This document shows, piece by piece, positions 1-9,426 of a stretch of 64,000 nt of DNA (its first letter is position 1; every line of letters starts with the position of its first letter). The notes under the pieces are model-generated. The model was not told the DNA's origin. It made no database searches and saw only the letters and a list, made by a program, of their open reading frames with translations. The translations under genes and the position numbers were made by a program. The stretch comes from Sphingobacteriales bacterium (GTDB taxonomy: Bacteria; Bacteroidota; Bacteroidia; Chitinophagales; Chitinophagaceae), in NCBI GenBank assembly GCA_012270485.1, contig JAAXIF010000077.1, forward strand, positions 27,368 to 91,367, read 5' to 3'.

Positions 1-584
1 CCACCGGCAACAGTAACACCGTAAGGATTTGAGGGTGAAAATTTTTGGATACGCTGATTGGCCGCATCAGAAACATACAAATTGCCTTCTTGATCTAGTG
101 CTACACCCATAGGATAATCCAACTGATCTGCTGCATCACCTTGACCACGGCCACCGGCAACGGTAATGCCTACTTTGGCGCCCGGTATCCATTTCTGAAC
201 ACGATGATTGAATTGATCCGCGATGTAAATATTACCGCCTGCATCTACTGCAATACCACTTGGATAACGAAACTCATTTTCATGTGTGCCCTCTACTGCT
301 GTTCCGGCTACCGTCTGAATCAATGCAGGTGTATAATTGCATTTTAATGTTTGTCCATTATGCTTCCATAACAGTTGCGCTACCTTGGGCGAAACACCAC
401 TGATCTGTAACGATGCATTTTCACAAAGAGATGAAGCTTTGAAACTAAGACTTTGTTTGGTATGAATAACTGTAAATGTTGAATCTGCTTTCACACCATT
501 CGACATCAGCAACAGCAACAAAAAGAACAGGTTGTTGCAAACCCGGATTGCGATTTGAAGAATGTATTTACGCTGCAGCTGCAT
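1..584 (-). CDS. NHL-repeat secreted protein, 3' end beyond window
   Basis: This is an open frame on the minus strand that starts at an ATG at 584-582 and runs off the left edge, so only the first ~194 residues are visible. The N-terminus has a short basic stretch followed by a Leu-rich hydrophobic core (NNLFFLLLLLMSNGVKA), which fits a signal peptide. From about residue 100 there are NHL-type propeller repeats with the repeated theme of a PSGIAVD or PMGVALD strand, G-N-I/L-Y and D-x-x-N-x-R-(V/I)-Q-K. The two blades seen are spaced about 55 residues apart. NHL proteins of this class are usually exported beta-propellers that bind ligands or other surface proteins; the specific role is unknown. 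It has the same orientation as the giant surface protein upstream, but a terminator lies between them. Confidence 0.8.
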   Translation of the reverse strand, partial: MQLQRKYILQIAIRVCNNLFFLLLLLMSNGVKADSTFTVIHTKQSLSFKASSLCENASLQISGVSPKVAQLLWKHNGQTLKCNYTPALIQTVAGTAVEGTHENEFRYPSGIAVDAGGNIYIADQFNHRVQKWIPGAKVGITVAGGRGQGDAADQLDYPMGVALDQEGNLYVSDAANQRIQKFSPSNPYGVTVAG

Positions 585-891
585 GAACTAAAATCACTTT
601 GATTGGATGGCATAAAGTGACCATAATGGCAGCCGGTGGCAAATAACAGTAATGGTGAAAATCTGGTAGTAGTGATGGCGAGAATGGTAGCAACGGTACT
701 ACAAGCACCAATACATGATCTGTTGATGGAAGACATTCCTTACCATCAACAAATATTATGAAGCAAGAATTTGTAGAAATCGACCTAGCAAAATAAAGGG
801 TTTGAGAGGGGTGCACAGAATGCTTGTACAGATTTTACTACAAAGTGCTATTAAATACTATCGATGAAATTGTAGTAGCATGATAGTATAT
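585..891. other. intergenic stretch, no gene recognised
   Basis: This is the region between the terminator of the giant surface-protein gene and the start of the NHL gene. Short open frames on the minus strand here are Cys/Pro/Leu-rich and overlap the NHL gene in another frame, so I regard them as spurious. No clear TAnnTTTG promoter for the NHL gene was found. Confidence 0.5.
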
Positions 892-925
892 AAAAGAAAA
901 AGAGCCGTTCTATTGGAACTGCTCT
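892..925 (-). terminator. intrinsic terminator of the giant surface-protein gene
   Basis: Reading the minus strand, AGAGC-A-GTTC pairs with GAAC-G-GCTCT around a 5-base loop (hairpin at 901-925), followed by TTTTTCTTTT at 900-892. It lies about 40 bp past the stop codon at 964. The other strand also ends in a T-rich run, so it could work in both directions. Confidence 0.75.
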
Positions 926-963
926 TCTCTTTAGTTTTCTATAGGTTGGGTTACGAAAACGAT

Positions 964-3900
964 TTATCTGACCTTGATCAATTGAATCAATTTTCTGCGG
1001 GTTCCCTGCAGGAATTCAGCATAGTAAGTTCCTGATCCAAGATTGTGACCAATTTGTATGGTACTGTTTGGCCATTGATTCGCCTTGGACTCTAATGGAC
1101 GACCATGGATGTCGAATACGCGAACCTGAACTGGTAATTCGTGTTTACTTTCCATCTGTATGGTAAAGAAGCTTCGACTTGGGTTACCCATTACTTTGAT
1201 CTTTAGATCCGACTCACTAGTGATCTGAGGTACTAATTTTTTCACCACAGGTGAAGAAGCCGTTTCTGTAATAACACTTGCAATGGATATACTTGACTTT
1301 GTAGTCGTCGGAATGGTTTCGGTACATCCTTGTTGATCACATGAGCCCAACTTATCACCCGGATGATTTCTCAGATGAGACTCAACCGCATTGATACTGA
1401 TTCTAAGCGTTTGAGGGTTATTTGGATTTCCCGGAGGCACATGACACAAATAAACTTTTTGACTTCCGTCATCCTCATCATCATGGTCATAATGACCATA
1501 CTTGTTCGATTTATTCTTACAATCCTTACTACTATGAGATTTGTGATCACAATCAGCATGGTACTTATGATCCTTATGTTTACAATCTTTACTACTATGT
1601 GATTTATGGTCACAGTCATCATCATCATCATGATCATACTTGTAAGGTTTATTTTTACAGTCCTTACTACTATGTGACTTGTGATCGCAATCAGCATGGT
1701 ATTTATGATCCTTATGTTTACAGTCTTTGCTAGTATGTGATGAGTGATTGCAGTCATCATCATAACCGTATTTGTTTGATTTATTTTTACAGTCCTTACT
1801 GCTATGTGACTTATGATCACAATCAGCATGGTATTTGTGATCTTTATGTTTACAGTCCTTGTTACTATGTGATGAGTGATCGCAGTCATCATCATTGTCT
1901 TCATCTTTCACTCTAATATCTTTCACACAAATTGTAACTCTGCTAACAGATACACAACCCTCCTGCGTTCTAACACGAACTTCGAAAGTGTAGGTTCCCG
2001 CTTGTGCAGGTGCAAATACCGGTTGACTACTTGTTGTGCTATTTAAAGAAGCATTCCCTGAAACAACAGACCAAGTATACGTATAAGAAGTTCCTCCTGT
2101 TGCATTCGCTCTTAATGTTACTCGCTGTGGTCCATATCCCAGATAAATATTATTTGGAATACCGCCTGTAAATGTATTGTTCTCCGGAATGACCGTGATA
2201 GAACTGCTGCAATTGGTTAATGCTAGTACTGTTACAGTTTGGTTGGCAGTTGTTGTATTTCCTGCAGCATCGGTTGCTGTCCAGGTTACAACGGTTGTTC
2301 CCACAGGGAAAGTACTAGGTGCATTGTTGGTTACAACAGGTACACCACAATTATCAGAAGCAGTAGCAGTACCTAGGTTAATAGCAGTTCCTACTGTTAC
2401 ATTGATATTGGCAGGTGCTGTAATCACCGGAGCCTGATTATCAGTAACCGTAACGGTAAAGCTGCGAGATACACTATTTCCACTTGCATCGGCTGCTGTA
2501 ACGGTTACAGTTGTTACACCCACAGAAAATACTGTTTCTGAAGCCTTACTAAATGTATAAGTAATTGGACTTCCACAATTATCAGTGGCAGTTACCGTAT
2601 AGTTTATCGTTGCGCCACAGGTTCCTGCTCTACTATTTGTAGCAATATTCACAGGCTGGGCCAAGGTTGGTGCCTCTGTATCGGTAACCGTGATCGTTTG
2701 GGTAGCAGACACCTGATTATTTGCGGCATCTTTCGCTGTCCAAGTTCTGGTGATCACATAATTATAGAATGATGATTGAGTCGGATTGGTTCCTTTGGTA
2801 GATGACTGCGTAAAGGCTACCACTACATTCTGATCAAAGTTGTCAGATGCAGTTACGGTTGCTGCAGTAGGAATATTCGAACAACTAACGTTTGCATTAG
2901 CAGGTACTCCATTCAATACCGGCGGAGTGGCATCACGAACTATCACCAACTGAATACTTGTTGATTGATTGCCTGCTGCATCTTTTGCGATCCATTCAAC
3001 AGCCGTTGTGCCAATTGGATATACATTCCCTGTTGCATTGTTTGTAAAAGAAACAAGTTGAACGTTATCAGTAGCGGTTGGATTTCCTAATGAACTTACA
3101 ATAGCCGTATTGGAGCCTATTGGTGCATCTACTACAATATTGGTTATTCCGGCAATAGTTGGTTCTTCTCTATCCACTACAGTAACCGTTTGAATACCGG
3201 TAGTTATATTACCTGCAGCATCCTTAGCAATCCATGTAATGGTATTAATGCCCAGATTGTAAACTGAAGGACGGTTATTGGTAATCGTTACAGCCAATCC
3301 ACTATTATCAGATCCTGAGGCATTTCCGAGGTTCACACCTGTTGCAAAATTAACACCCGGATTTGTGCTAACAGTTAAGCCGGATGGAACAACCAGTGCC
3401 GGCGCTTGTTTATCCTCTACAATTACCAATTGTGTAGCCGTTGTTGTATTTCCAGCCGCATCCTTAGCAGTCCAGATCACGGTAGTTTGTCCAATCAAGT
3501 ATTGACCGGGTGCATTATTGGTAACAAATGCTGAACCACTGTTATCCATTGCGGTAGCAGTACCTAAATCTACATTGGTTGCAAATGCTTGGTTATTATT
3601 GGTAACAGTTGTTACGGTAGCTGGAACTGTTAATACCGGTGCTTCTGCATCTTTTACTGTTACTTTTTGTATAGCAGTAGATGAATTGCCCGCAGCATCA
3701 GTAGCTGTCCAGGTTACAATGGTTTCTCCAAGTGGATATTGTGTGAGAGCGTTATTGGTGATGGTTACACCAGACCCTAAGTTGTCACTTACGGTTGGTA
3801 ATTCTAAAGTAACATTGGTTGCAAAGTTCACCCCTGCATTTGTATTGATCACCAAATTGGCCGGTGCAGTAATGGATGGTGCCTGATTGTCAAACACACG

Positions 3901-6900
3901 TACTGTAAAGCTAACCGTACTTCTATTTCCGGTTACATCTGCAGCAGTAACCTTCACCGTTGCTGTTCCGATTGCAAAGAAGGAACCGGAAAGTATGCTA
4001 TAAGTGTATGCCACCGGGCTATTACAACCGTCCACAGCATTCACACTGTAACTCACATTTGCTCCAGCCATATTCGGTGCAGTAGGAACATCGATATTAT
4101 TGATGGTTCCGAAAACAGGAGCTTGATTATCAACAACAGTAATCGTACGTGTAGCAGTAACAGTATTATTATTTCCGTCTACAGCAGACCATGTTCTTGT
4201 AATGACATACGAGTAGTGATCCGGACTATTGACATTCGGATTACGGGTACTTGATTCTGATAAAGTTACCGGTACAACACCATCTACATCATCAATAGCT
4301 GTAACAACAGGTGCCGTAGGAACTGTATTGCAATTCACGGTAATATTCGCCGGTAAATTATTCAATACAGGTGGTGTAATATCGTTTCTTTCAACCACTA
4401 CCTGTTGTGTTTGAGTGGCAATGTTACCATTACCGTCATTATATGTCCATGTAATGGTATAGGTACCCGCTTGCGTAAATGTAATTGGATTAACAGAAGT
4501 AGCTAAAACAGTACCTGAGCAATTATCAGATGCCGTAGGTTTTGGAGCTGTTGCCGGTGCTGTTAATTGTAAAACAGGTAACTGAGCAATATTCGGTACC
4601 GGTGCCAGGTTATCTACTACTGATACTTCTATCGGTGCTGATACCTGTATATTGCCATTCACGGTTACGGCAACATGGTAAGAACCGGATTGACTGGCTG
4701 AGTGTACTGAACTATCAGCTCTAAGAATAGGTTCATCATTTCTATACCACTGATACGCTGTTCCTACCGTACTCATCGACAATTTAACTATTGAAGACGG
4801 ACAAATAACAGTAGGCCCATTGGCTTGAACAGCCGGTAATGGCGTCACATTTAAACGAACGCTTCTATAGATCGTACAATTAATGAATGGAACGGCTACC
4901 GTATAAGTACCTGAATTAATGGCCTGTGCATTCGAGATCAAAGGATCCGGTAAAACTGCTGAGAAATTATTAGGACCTGTCCAAGTGTAAGCGCTACCGC
5001 CATTGGCAAACAGTCGAATCGTACTACCGATTCCAAATACTGCAGCATTGGCCTGGGCAGTAACCGGTGGTTCTGCATAAGTAGAACATGTACCATTTAC
5101 TTTAAAATCGCTCCAGTTAGAAGTTAATCCATCCAAAGTAAAATTTGAGAGTGTACCATTGTTACCGTTTGGACTGGCATCCAATAGAACATTCTCAGAG
5201 GTATTCGGTGCATTTACAAACCCTTGGTTGAACTTATAATAAGCTACTAAACCTGTTTGTTGGGCTTGCAACTCGCAATTCATGTTATTGATGACTTCAC
5301 ACTGATTCAAAGTACGATTCCAAATCCTGGCTTCTTCTACTTTACCACGATAGTATTCTACAAATCCTAGTTGTTGACCCAATACCAAGTTATTTCCATT
5401 GGTGGTAATCTTACCGGAAGCTTCAGTGCTGGCGACCAATGCACCATTGATATAAATACGCATGAAAAATCCGTCATAAGTAGCGGATACGTGGTTCCAT
5501 TGGTTGATACCCGGATATTGAGCCGTCAATACTTTCCACTGTCCATTCAAGTGCAAGAAGAAAGAAATGGTTTTCCAGCCATCATCTGTACGAGGGAAGA
5601 TATATCCGTTATTATCCCCTGCTGTTGACTTGCCCATCACATTCTGGATCATGTTGGTACCATCTGTAGGATAGATCCAAGCTTCCATGGTGATATTATC
5701 AGTGATATTGAGGCTATTATTGGCGGGAACAGTCACCAAATCATTCACACCATCAAAATCCAGTGACCCTGCTTTGAAGGCAACTGTAATTTTGGTATTA
5801 ATATTTGAAGTACAGCCTCCATTGGATACACTTACAGTATACACGCCACTATGCACAGTTTGCGCATTGGGTATGCTAGGATTCTGCTGGTTGGATGTAA
5901 AATTATTAGGACCAGTCCAAGAATAAGATGTTCCACCACTCGCAGTCAATTGAACCGTATTCCCTACTTCAAGAATAGGACCATTTACAGAAGCGGTTGC
6001 TGCGATGGGTACGAACTGGTTACAAACAACATCATTCACATTTCCGGCTACCCAGTTAGAACTGCTTCCGGTAAGCGTGAAATTGGTTAAAGTACCATTA
6101 TTAATGTTACCTGAAATATCCGATACAGTAGTCGTTGTAATATTATTCACTCCTGCTAGTCCCTGATTGAACCGATAATATGCTGCCAACCCATTTTGTA
6201 TGGCAGGATTTAATTGACAAGATCTGTTATTATCAATTTCGCATTCTTCCAATGGACGATTCCAAATACGAATCTCATCTACATTACCTTTAAAAAATTC
6301 TCCACTGAAACCCGGTTGTGCGCCAATGGTAATCGGATTTTGGTTGGACGAAATAATACCTGTGATGGCTTTGGTTGCTTTTAATTCTCCATCCAAGTAA
6401 ATCTTCATGGTAAACCCATCATATGTTGCCGCCACATGATGCCATTCGTTGATGCTTGGATAAGCAGCCGAAATGATAGACCAGCCTTGTCCTTCCAGAT
6501 GCACATAAAAAGAGAATGATTTCCAGCCGTCATCTGTACGTGGGAAAATATAACCCTGTACTTGGTTGGTGGATTTACCGATTACACTTTGTGAAGGCGA
6601 AATGCCATCAGTTGGATATATCCATCCTTCTACGGTTAAGCCTGTAGCAGGATTCAGAGAAGCATGATGAGGAATGGAAACAAAATCATTCAGCCCGTCA
6701 AAGTTCAATGCACGTGCCGGATTAGATACTTGTATATTGATACTGGCAGGCACACTACAACCTGAAGCTGTTGTTACAGTCACGGTGTATAGTCCCGCTG
6801 CATTTGCAGTTATATTATTAATGACGGGATTTTGTTGATTGGAAGTAAATCCATTGGGACCGGTCCATGAATAGCTTACTCCACCACCGGCAGACAACTC

Positions 6901-7794
6901 TAAAGTACCACCTAATCCGACAGAAAGACTATTACTACCAATGGTAACCACAGGAGGAACAAAATTTGCGCATGTACCATTTACGATGCCTTCAATCCAA
7001 TTAGAGGTATTCGACAATAATCCAAAATCAATAAGTTCTCCATCATTTTTATATATAGACTTATCCTTTAACTTGGTTTCTAAAATATTGGAAACACCTC
7101 CAGGCAAGCCTTGATTGAATTTGTAGTAAGCAACCAATTTGTTTTCATCCTTGAGCTCACATCCTTTATTAGTAGCAATTTCACAAACCGATAATGCTCG
7201 ATTCCATACCCTTAGTTCATCTATTTTACCTCTGTAAAATTCGTTGGTGTAACCGTTTTGGTACCCAATGGTTACAGGATTGGTATTTACAGTGATGGTT
7301 CCGGTTACAGCCATTTCATTCATCATCACACCATCAATATAGATACGCATAAAAGCACCATCATAGGTAGCGGCAACATGATGCCAGCTATCTTTACCTG
7401 GATATGGAGCGGTTAACTGCTTCCATCCCATTCCATTAAAATTCAATAAGAAAGCGATATTGTTCCAATTGTCATTGGTACGAGGAAAAATGTATCCATT
7501 CTGAGCAGAAACAGGAAATCTTTGTGATTTTGACAATACAGTCTGCACATTAGAGCCTCCACCACTTTCCGGATTCAACCATGCTTCAATAGTAATGACA
7601 TCAGTAATATTGAAAGAAGGATCGCCGATATTTACACCACCAGAAGTTGTGCTGCGTTTTACTAATACTTTGTCATTCACACCATCAAAGCTTAAAGCCC
7701 CAGCAGTAACTTGACCAAAGGTCGTGATAGCAGTAGAAAGTATTAGCAATGTAAAGATCGATAATTGACAAACTTTCCTTGTAAAAAAACGCAT
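964..7794 (-). CDS. giant T9SS-secreted LamG/Ig/HYR surface protein
   Basis: This is a 2276-residue protein when started at the ATG at 7794 (a TTG three codons upstream is less likely). The order of parts is: signal peptide (residues 1-28); three LamG/concanavalin-like modules (starting near 32, 358 and 672, each opening with SFDGVND or NFDGLND), each followed by an Ig/PKD-like module with a YSWTGPN-type core; about ten HYR-like repeats (roughly 1060-1860) ending in WTATDAAGN-type motifs; a PKD-like segment; a Cys/His/Lys/Asp-rich tandem repeat (about 1967-2108); a CHVPPGNPNNPQ segment (about 2117-2155); and a C-terminal type A T9SS sorting domain (about 2198-2276) starting NPSRSFF and ending in a basic IKVR tail. 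LamG and HYR modules suggest glycan binding or adhesion at the cell surface. A consensus promoter lies about 175 bp upstream and a terminator follows. The ligand is unknown. Confidence 0.88.
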   Translation of the reverse strand: MRFFTRKVCQLSIFTLLILSTAITTFGQVTAGALSFDGVNDKVLVKRSTTSGGVNIGDPSFNITDVITIEAWLNPESGGGSNVQTVLSKSQRFPVSAQNGYIFPRTNDNWNNIAFLLNFNGMGWKQLTAPYPGKDSWHHVAATYDGAFMRIYIDGVMMNEMAVTGTITVNTNPVTIGYQNGYTNEFYRGKIDELRVWNRALSVCEIATNKGCELKDENKLVAYYKFNQGLPGGVSNILETKLKDKSIYKNDGELIDFGLLSNTSNWIEGIVNGTCANFVPPVVTIGSNSLSVGLGGTLELSAGGGVSYSWTGPNGFTSNQQNPVINNITANAAGLYTVTVTTASGCSVPASINIQVSNPARALNFDGLNDFVSIPHHASLNPATGLTVEGWIYPTDGISPSQSVIGKSTNQVQGYIFPRTDDGWKSFSFYVHLEGQGWSIISAAYPSINEWHHVAATYDGFTMKIYLDGELKATKAITGIISSNQNPITIGAQPGFSGEFFKGNVDEIRIWNRPLEECEIDNNRSCQLNPAIQNGLAAYYRFNQGLAGVNNITTTTVSDISGNINNGTLTNFTLTGSSSNWVAGNVNDVVCNQFVPIAATASVNGPILEVGNTVQLTASGGTSYSWTGPNNFTSNQQNPSIPNAQTVHSGVYTVSVSNGGCTSNINTKITVAFKAGSLDFDGVNDLVTVPANNSLNITDNITMEAWIYPTDGTNMIQNVMGKSTAGDNNGYIFPRTDDGWKTISFFLHLNGQWKVLTAQYPGINQWNHVSATYDGFFMRIYINGALVASTEASGKITTNGNNLVLGQQLGFVEYYRGKVEEARIWNRTLNQCEVINNMNCELQAQQTGLVAYYKFNQGFVNAPNTSENVLLDASPNGNNGTLSNFTLDGLTSNWSDFKVNGTCSTYAEPPVTAQANAAVFGIGSTIRLFANGGSAYTWTGPNNFSAVLPDPLISNAQAINSGTYTVAVPFINCTIYRSVRLNVTPLPAVQANGPTVICPSSIVKLSMSTVGTAYQWYRNDEPILRADSSVHSASQSGSYHVAVTVNGNIQVSAPIEVSVVDNLAPVPNIAQLPVLQLTAPATAPKPTASDNCSGTVLATSVNPITFTQAGTYTITWTYNDGNGNIATQTQQVVVERNDITPPVLNNLPANITVNCNTVPTAPVVTAIDDVDGVVPVTLSESSTRNPNVNSPDHYSYVITRTWSAVDGNNNTVTATRTITVVDNQAPVFGTINNIDVPTAPNMAGANVSYSVNAVDGCNSPVAYTYSILSGSFFAIGTATVKVTAADVTGNRSTVSFTVRVFDNQAPSITAPANLVINTNAGVNFATNVTLELPTVSDNLGSGVTITNNALTQYPLGETIVTWTATDAAGNSSTAIQKVTVKDAEAPVLTVPATVTTVTNNNQAFATNVDLGTATAMDNSGSAFVTNNAPGQYLIGQTTVIWTAKDAAGNTTTATQLVIVEDKQAPALVVPSGLTVSTNPGVNFATGVNLGNASGSDNSGLAVTITNNRPSVYNLGINTITWIAKDAAGNITTGIQTVTVVDREEPTIAGITNIVVDAPIGSNTAIVSSLGNPTATDNVQLVSFTNNATGNVYPIGTTAVEWIAKDAAGNQSTSIQLVIVRDATPPVLNGVPANANVSCSNIPTAATVTASDNFDQNVVVAFTQSSTKGTNPTQSSFYNYVITRTWTAKDAANNQVSATQTITVTDTEAPTLAQPVNIATNSRAGTCGATINYTVTATDNCGSPITYTFSKASETVFSVGVTTVTVTAADASGNSVSRSFTVTVTDNQAPVITAPANINVTVGTAINLGTATASDNCGVPVVTNNAPSTFPVGTTVVTWTATDAAGNTTTANQTVTVLALTNCSSSITVIPENNTFTGGIPNNIYLGYGPQRVTLRANATGGTSYTYTWSVVSGNASLNSTTSSQPVFAPAQAGTYTFEVRVRTQEGCVSVSRVTICVKDIRVKDEDNDDDCDHSSHSNKDCKHKDHKYHADCDHKSHSSKDCKNKSNKYGYDDDCNHSSHTSKDCKHKDHKYHADCDHKSHSSKDCKNKPYKYDHDDDDDCDHKSHSSKDCKHKDHKYHADCDHKSHSSKDCKNKSNKYGHYDHDDEDDGSQKVYLCHVPPGNPNNPQTLRISINAVESHLRNHPGDKLGSCDQQGCTETIPTTTKSSISIASVITETASSPVVKKLVPQITSESDLKIKVMGNPSRSFFTIQMESKHELPVQVRVFDIHGRPLESKANQWPNSTIQIGHNLGSGTYYAEFLQGTRRKLIQLIKVR
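1468..1893 (-). repeat. three 132-bp tandem repeats coding a Cys/His/Lys/Asp-rich segment
   Basis: Within the giant gene, units begin near 1893, 1761 and 1629, a period of about 132 bp (44 residues). Each unit consists of two ~21-residue halves with the shape D-C-(D/N)-H-x-S-H-x-x-K-D-C-K-(H/N)-K, giving six half-repeats in all, joined by Asp runs or KYGY/KYDH linkers. Every half has two Cys and at least two His in constant register, a pattern that could bind metal or form disulfides; this is inference. Confidence 0.85.
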
Positions 7795-8339
7795 AAGGCT
7801 CAAATTGATACTCTTAATGTTTCATCAACACCATTGGGTCTGATGAGGCAACACAGGATAAAGACGATTTGTCTCGGATATGGAATTCTAAAAAGTGTAG
7901 TTCGAAAAAATATAAAATGAGATAGACATTCCCGGAGTGAATATCTGAGTTTTCATTTGTTAATGATATCCAAAACTAACCGTTATTAGGTGAACTGCAA
8001 AGTGGTTGCACACTTTTTTTCTCAACAAATGTGAATTTTCTACTATAAATGATGAAATGGCACTGAAATGTGACAATATTTCAATATATATTTATATAAA
8101 TTATTATTTTCATAATATTAATAATCAATTATTTAATTAAAATTTAAAACTTTTGCACCCTCTTATTATCAGCAAGTTAGATTCATATTAGAAATAGATT
8201 AAAATTCGTATAAAAACAAAGAATGAATGGGTTAGGTTTCCAAAATCGATGTTTTTCTACGTGTTTTTAACGGGACAGATTACGTGAAAAAGGATAAAGG
8301 AACCTATAAAAAAACTACAATTGAAAATCAAATAGTTAG
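7795..8339. other. long AT-rich upstream region of the giant gene
   Basis: About 545 bp without a gene, between the giant gene and the tRNA-Cys terminator. It holds the giant gene's promoter (7971-8001) and a leader of about 170 nt. A small dyad, AAAGTG/CACTTT followed by T's, lies at 7999-8019 on the plus strand but has no gene upstream of it. The part from 8080 to 8160 is extremely AT-rich. A frame at 8257-8445 on the minus strand covers the tRNA and is not a gene. Confidence 0.5.
7971..8001 (-). promoter_or_regulatory. Bacteroidota-type promoter of the giant surface protein
   Basis: On the minus strand, TTTG at 8001-7998, a 19-nt spacer and TAGTTTTG at 7978-7971 match the Bacteroidota consensus TTTG-N19-TAnnTTTG exactly in both boxes. 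Transcription would start near 7965, leaving a leader of about 170 nt before the ATG at 7794. Confidence 0.7.
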
Positions 8340-8376
8340 AAAAAAAAAGAGGGATCAGATAGTAGCTGAACCCTCT
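8340..8376 (-). terminator. intrinsic terminator of tRNA-Cys
   Basis: On the minus strand an 11-bp stem with one mismatch (AGAGGGTTCAG / CTGATCCCTCT) is followed by eight or nine T's (8348-8340). It begins 5 bp after the tRNA 3' end. Confidence 0.85.
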
Positions 8377-8380
8377 AAGG

Positions 8381-8451
8381 AGGTCCCGAGCGGATTCGAA
8401 CCGCTGTAGAAGCTTTTGCAGAGCTCTGCCTAGCCACTCGGCCACAGGACC
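8381..8451 (-). tRNA. tRNA-Cys(GCA)
   Basis: The minus strand folds into a full cloverleaf: acceptor GGTCCTG with CGGGACC (one G-U pair), anticodon stem GAGCT/AGCTT around loop CTGCAAA with anticodon GCA, and T arm AGCGG-TTCGAAT-CCGCT. The discriminator base is T, usual for tRNA-Cys. No CCA is encoded. An intrinsic terminator follows directly. Confidence 0.95.
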
Positions 8452-8530
8452 TAATCTGTAGCAGGGTGCGAAAATAAAGCAATCAAAGGAATTTCAAAAT
8501 TCTAAATCTGAAAACCCGAAATTTGTCCGC

Positions 8531-9421
8531 GTGAATCTATTCAGTATGAACCGTATTGCCGAAAGTGAATTGATCATCAACCAACGTGGTGCTGTATATC
8601 ACTTGAACTTAAGACCTGAAGAAATCGCTCCTACCGTTATAACAGTTGGTGACCCCGACCGTGTTAGTGAGGTGAGTAAACATTTTGATCAGGTGGAAGG
8701 CAAATTCCAACACCGCGAGTTTGTTACCCATACCGGTCGTATTGGTCAAAAAAGAATCAGCGTGGTGTCTACCGGAATTGGAACAGACAATATTGATATC
8801 GTACTAAACGAACTCGATGCATTGGTCAATATTGATTTTAATACCAGAACGATTAAACCTACTCATACAGCACTCACCATCATCAGAGTAGGTACTTCAG
8901 GATCACTGCAAGCAAATATACCTGCTGATAGTTTCGTAGTCAGTACCCATGGACTTGGCATTGATAATCTCTTGAATTTTTATCAGCAGAAAAACAATCC
9001 GGAGGAAAATGAAATATTGGGTGCATTCATCCAACACACTGGTTTGGGCAACAATATTGCATCTCCTTATATTGCTTCTGCAAGTCCTTCTGTATTGAAA
9101 CATTTTGTAGAAGGCTTTCATCATGGTATCACGGTTACTTGTCCGGGTTTTTATGGCCCGCAAGGAAGGGTATTAAGATTGGGTTTATTCAATACAGATT
9201 GGGTTGATCAACTCACGAGCTTTCAATATGGCAACCATCGCATTACCAACTTTGAAATGGAAACCAGTGGCATCTATGGTTTGGGTAAATTATTGGGACA
9301 TCATTGCTTGAGTTTAAGTGCTATTGTTGCCAATCGAGTGAACAAACAATTTAGTAAGGATGGTGCTGCTGCAATTGAAAAACTCATTATGAAAACATTG
9401 GAAACATTAGCAACACAATAA
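8531..9421 (+). CDS. nucleoside phosphorylase, uridine phosphorylase-like
   Basis: A member of the PNP/UDP (NP-I) family that splits a nucleoside with phosphate into free base and ribose 1-phosphate, in the cytoplasm, for nucleoside salvage. The phosphate-binding motif GDPDRV is near residue 39, a second phosphate-site region IRVGTSGSLQ near 122, and the sugar-binding FEMETSGIYGL near 240. The motif GTSGSL and overall length (about 296 residues) fit the uridine phosphorylase branch better than the hexameric purine enzymes, but the base specificity cannot be read with certainty. The frame opens with GTG at 8531; an ATG at 8546 (MNRIAESEL) is equally possible. Only 5 bp separate it from dapF, so the two are probably co-transcribed. 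Confidence 0.85.
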   Translation: MNLFSMNRIAESELIINQRGAVYHLNLRPEEIAPTVITVGDPDRVSEVSKHFDQVEGKFQHREFVTHTGRIGQKRISVVSTGIGTDNIDIVLNELDALVNIDFNTRTIKPTHTALTIIRVGTSGSLQANIPADSFVVSTHGLGIDNLLNFYQQKNNPEENEILGAFIQHTGLGNNIASPYIASASPSVLKHFVEGFHHGITVTCPGFYGPQGRVLRLGLFNTDWVDQLTSFQYGNHRITNFEMETSGIYGLGKLLGHHCLSLSAIVANRVNKQFSKDGAAAIEKLIMKTLETLATQ

Positions 9422-9426
9422 CGACC

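Noticed and set aside
506..816. Cys/Pro-rich minus-strand frames near the left end
   Set aside because: They overlap the start and signal peptide of the NHL-repeat gene in other frames and have no family features.
1363..1904. Open frames on both strands across the Cys/His repeat (His/Tyr-rich or Met/Ile/Thr-rich proteins)
   Set aside because: They are other-frame readings of the tandem repeat in the giant gene; their apparent order comes from the repeat itself.
8257..8445. 62-residue minus-strand frame
   Set aside because: It covers the tRNA-Cys and its terminator.
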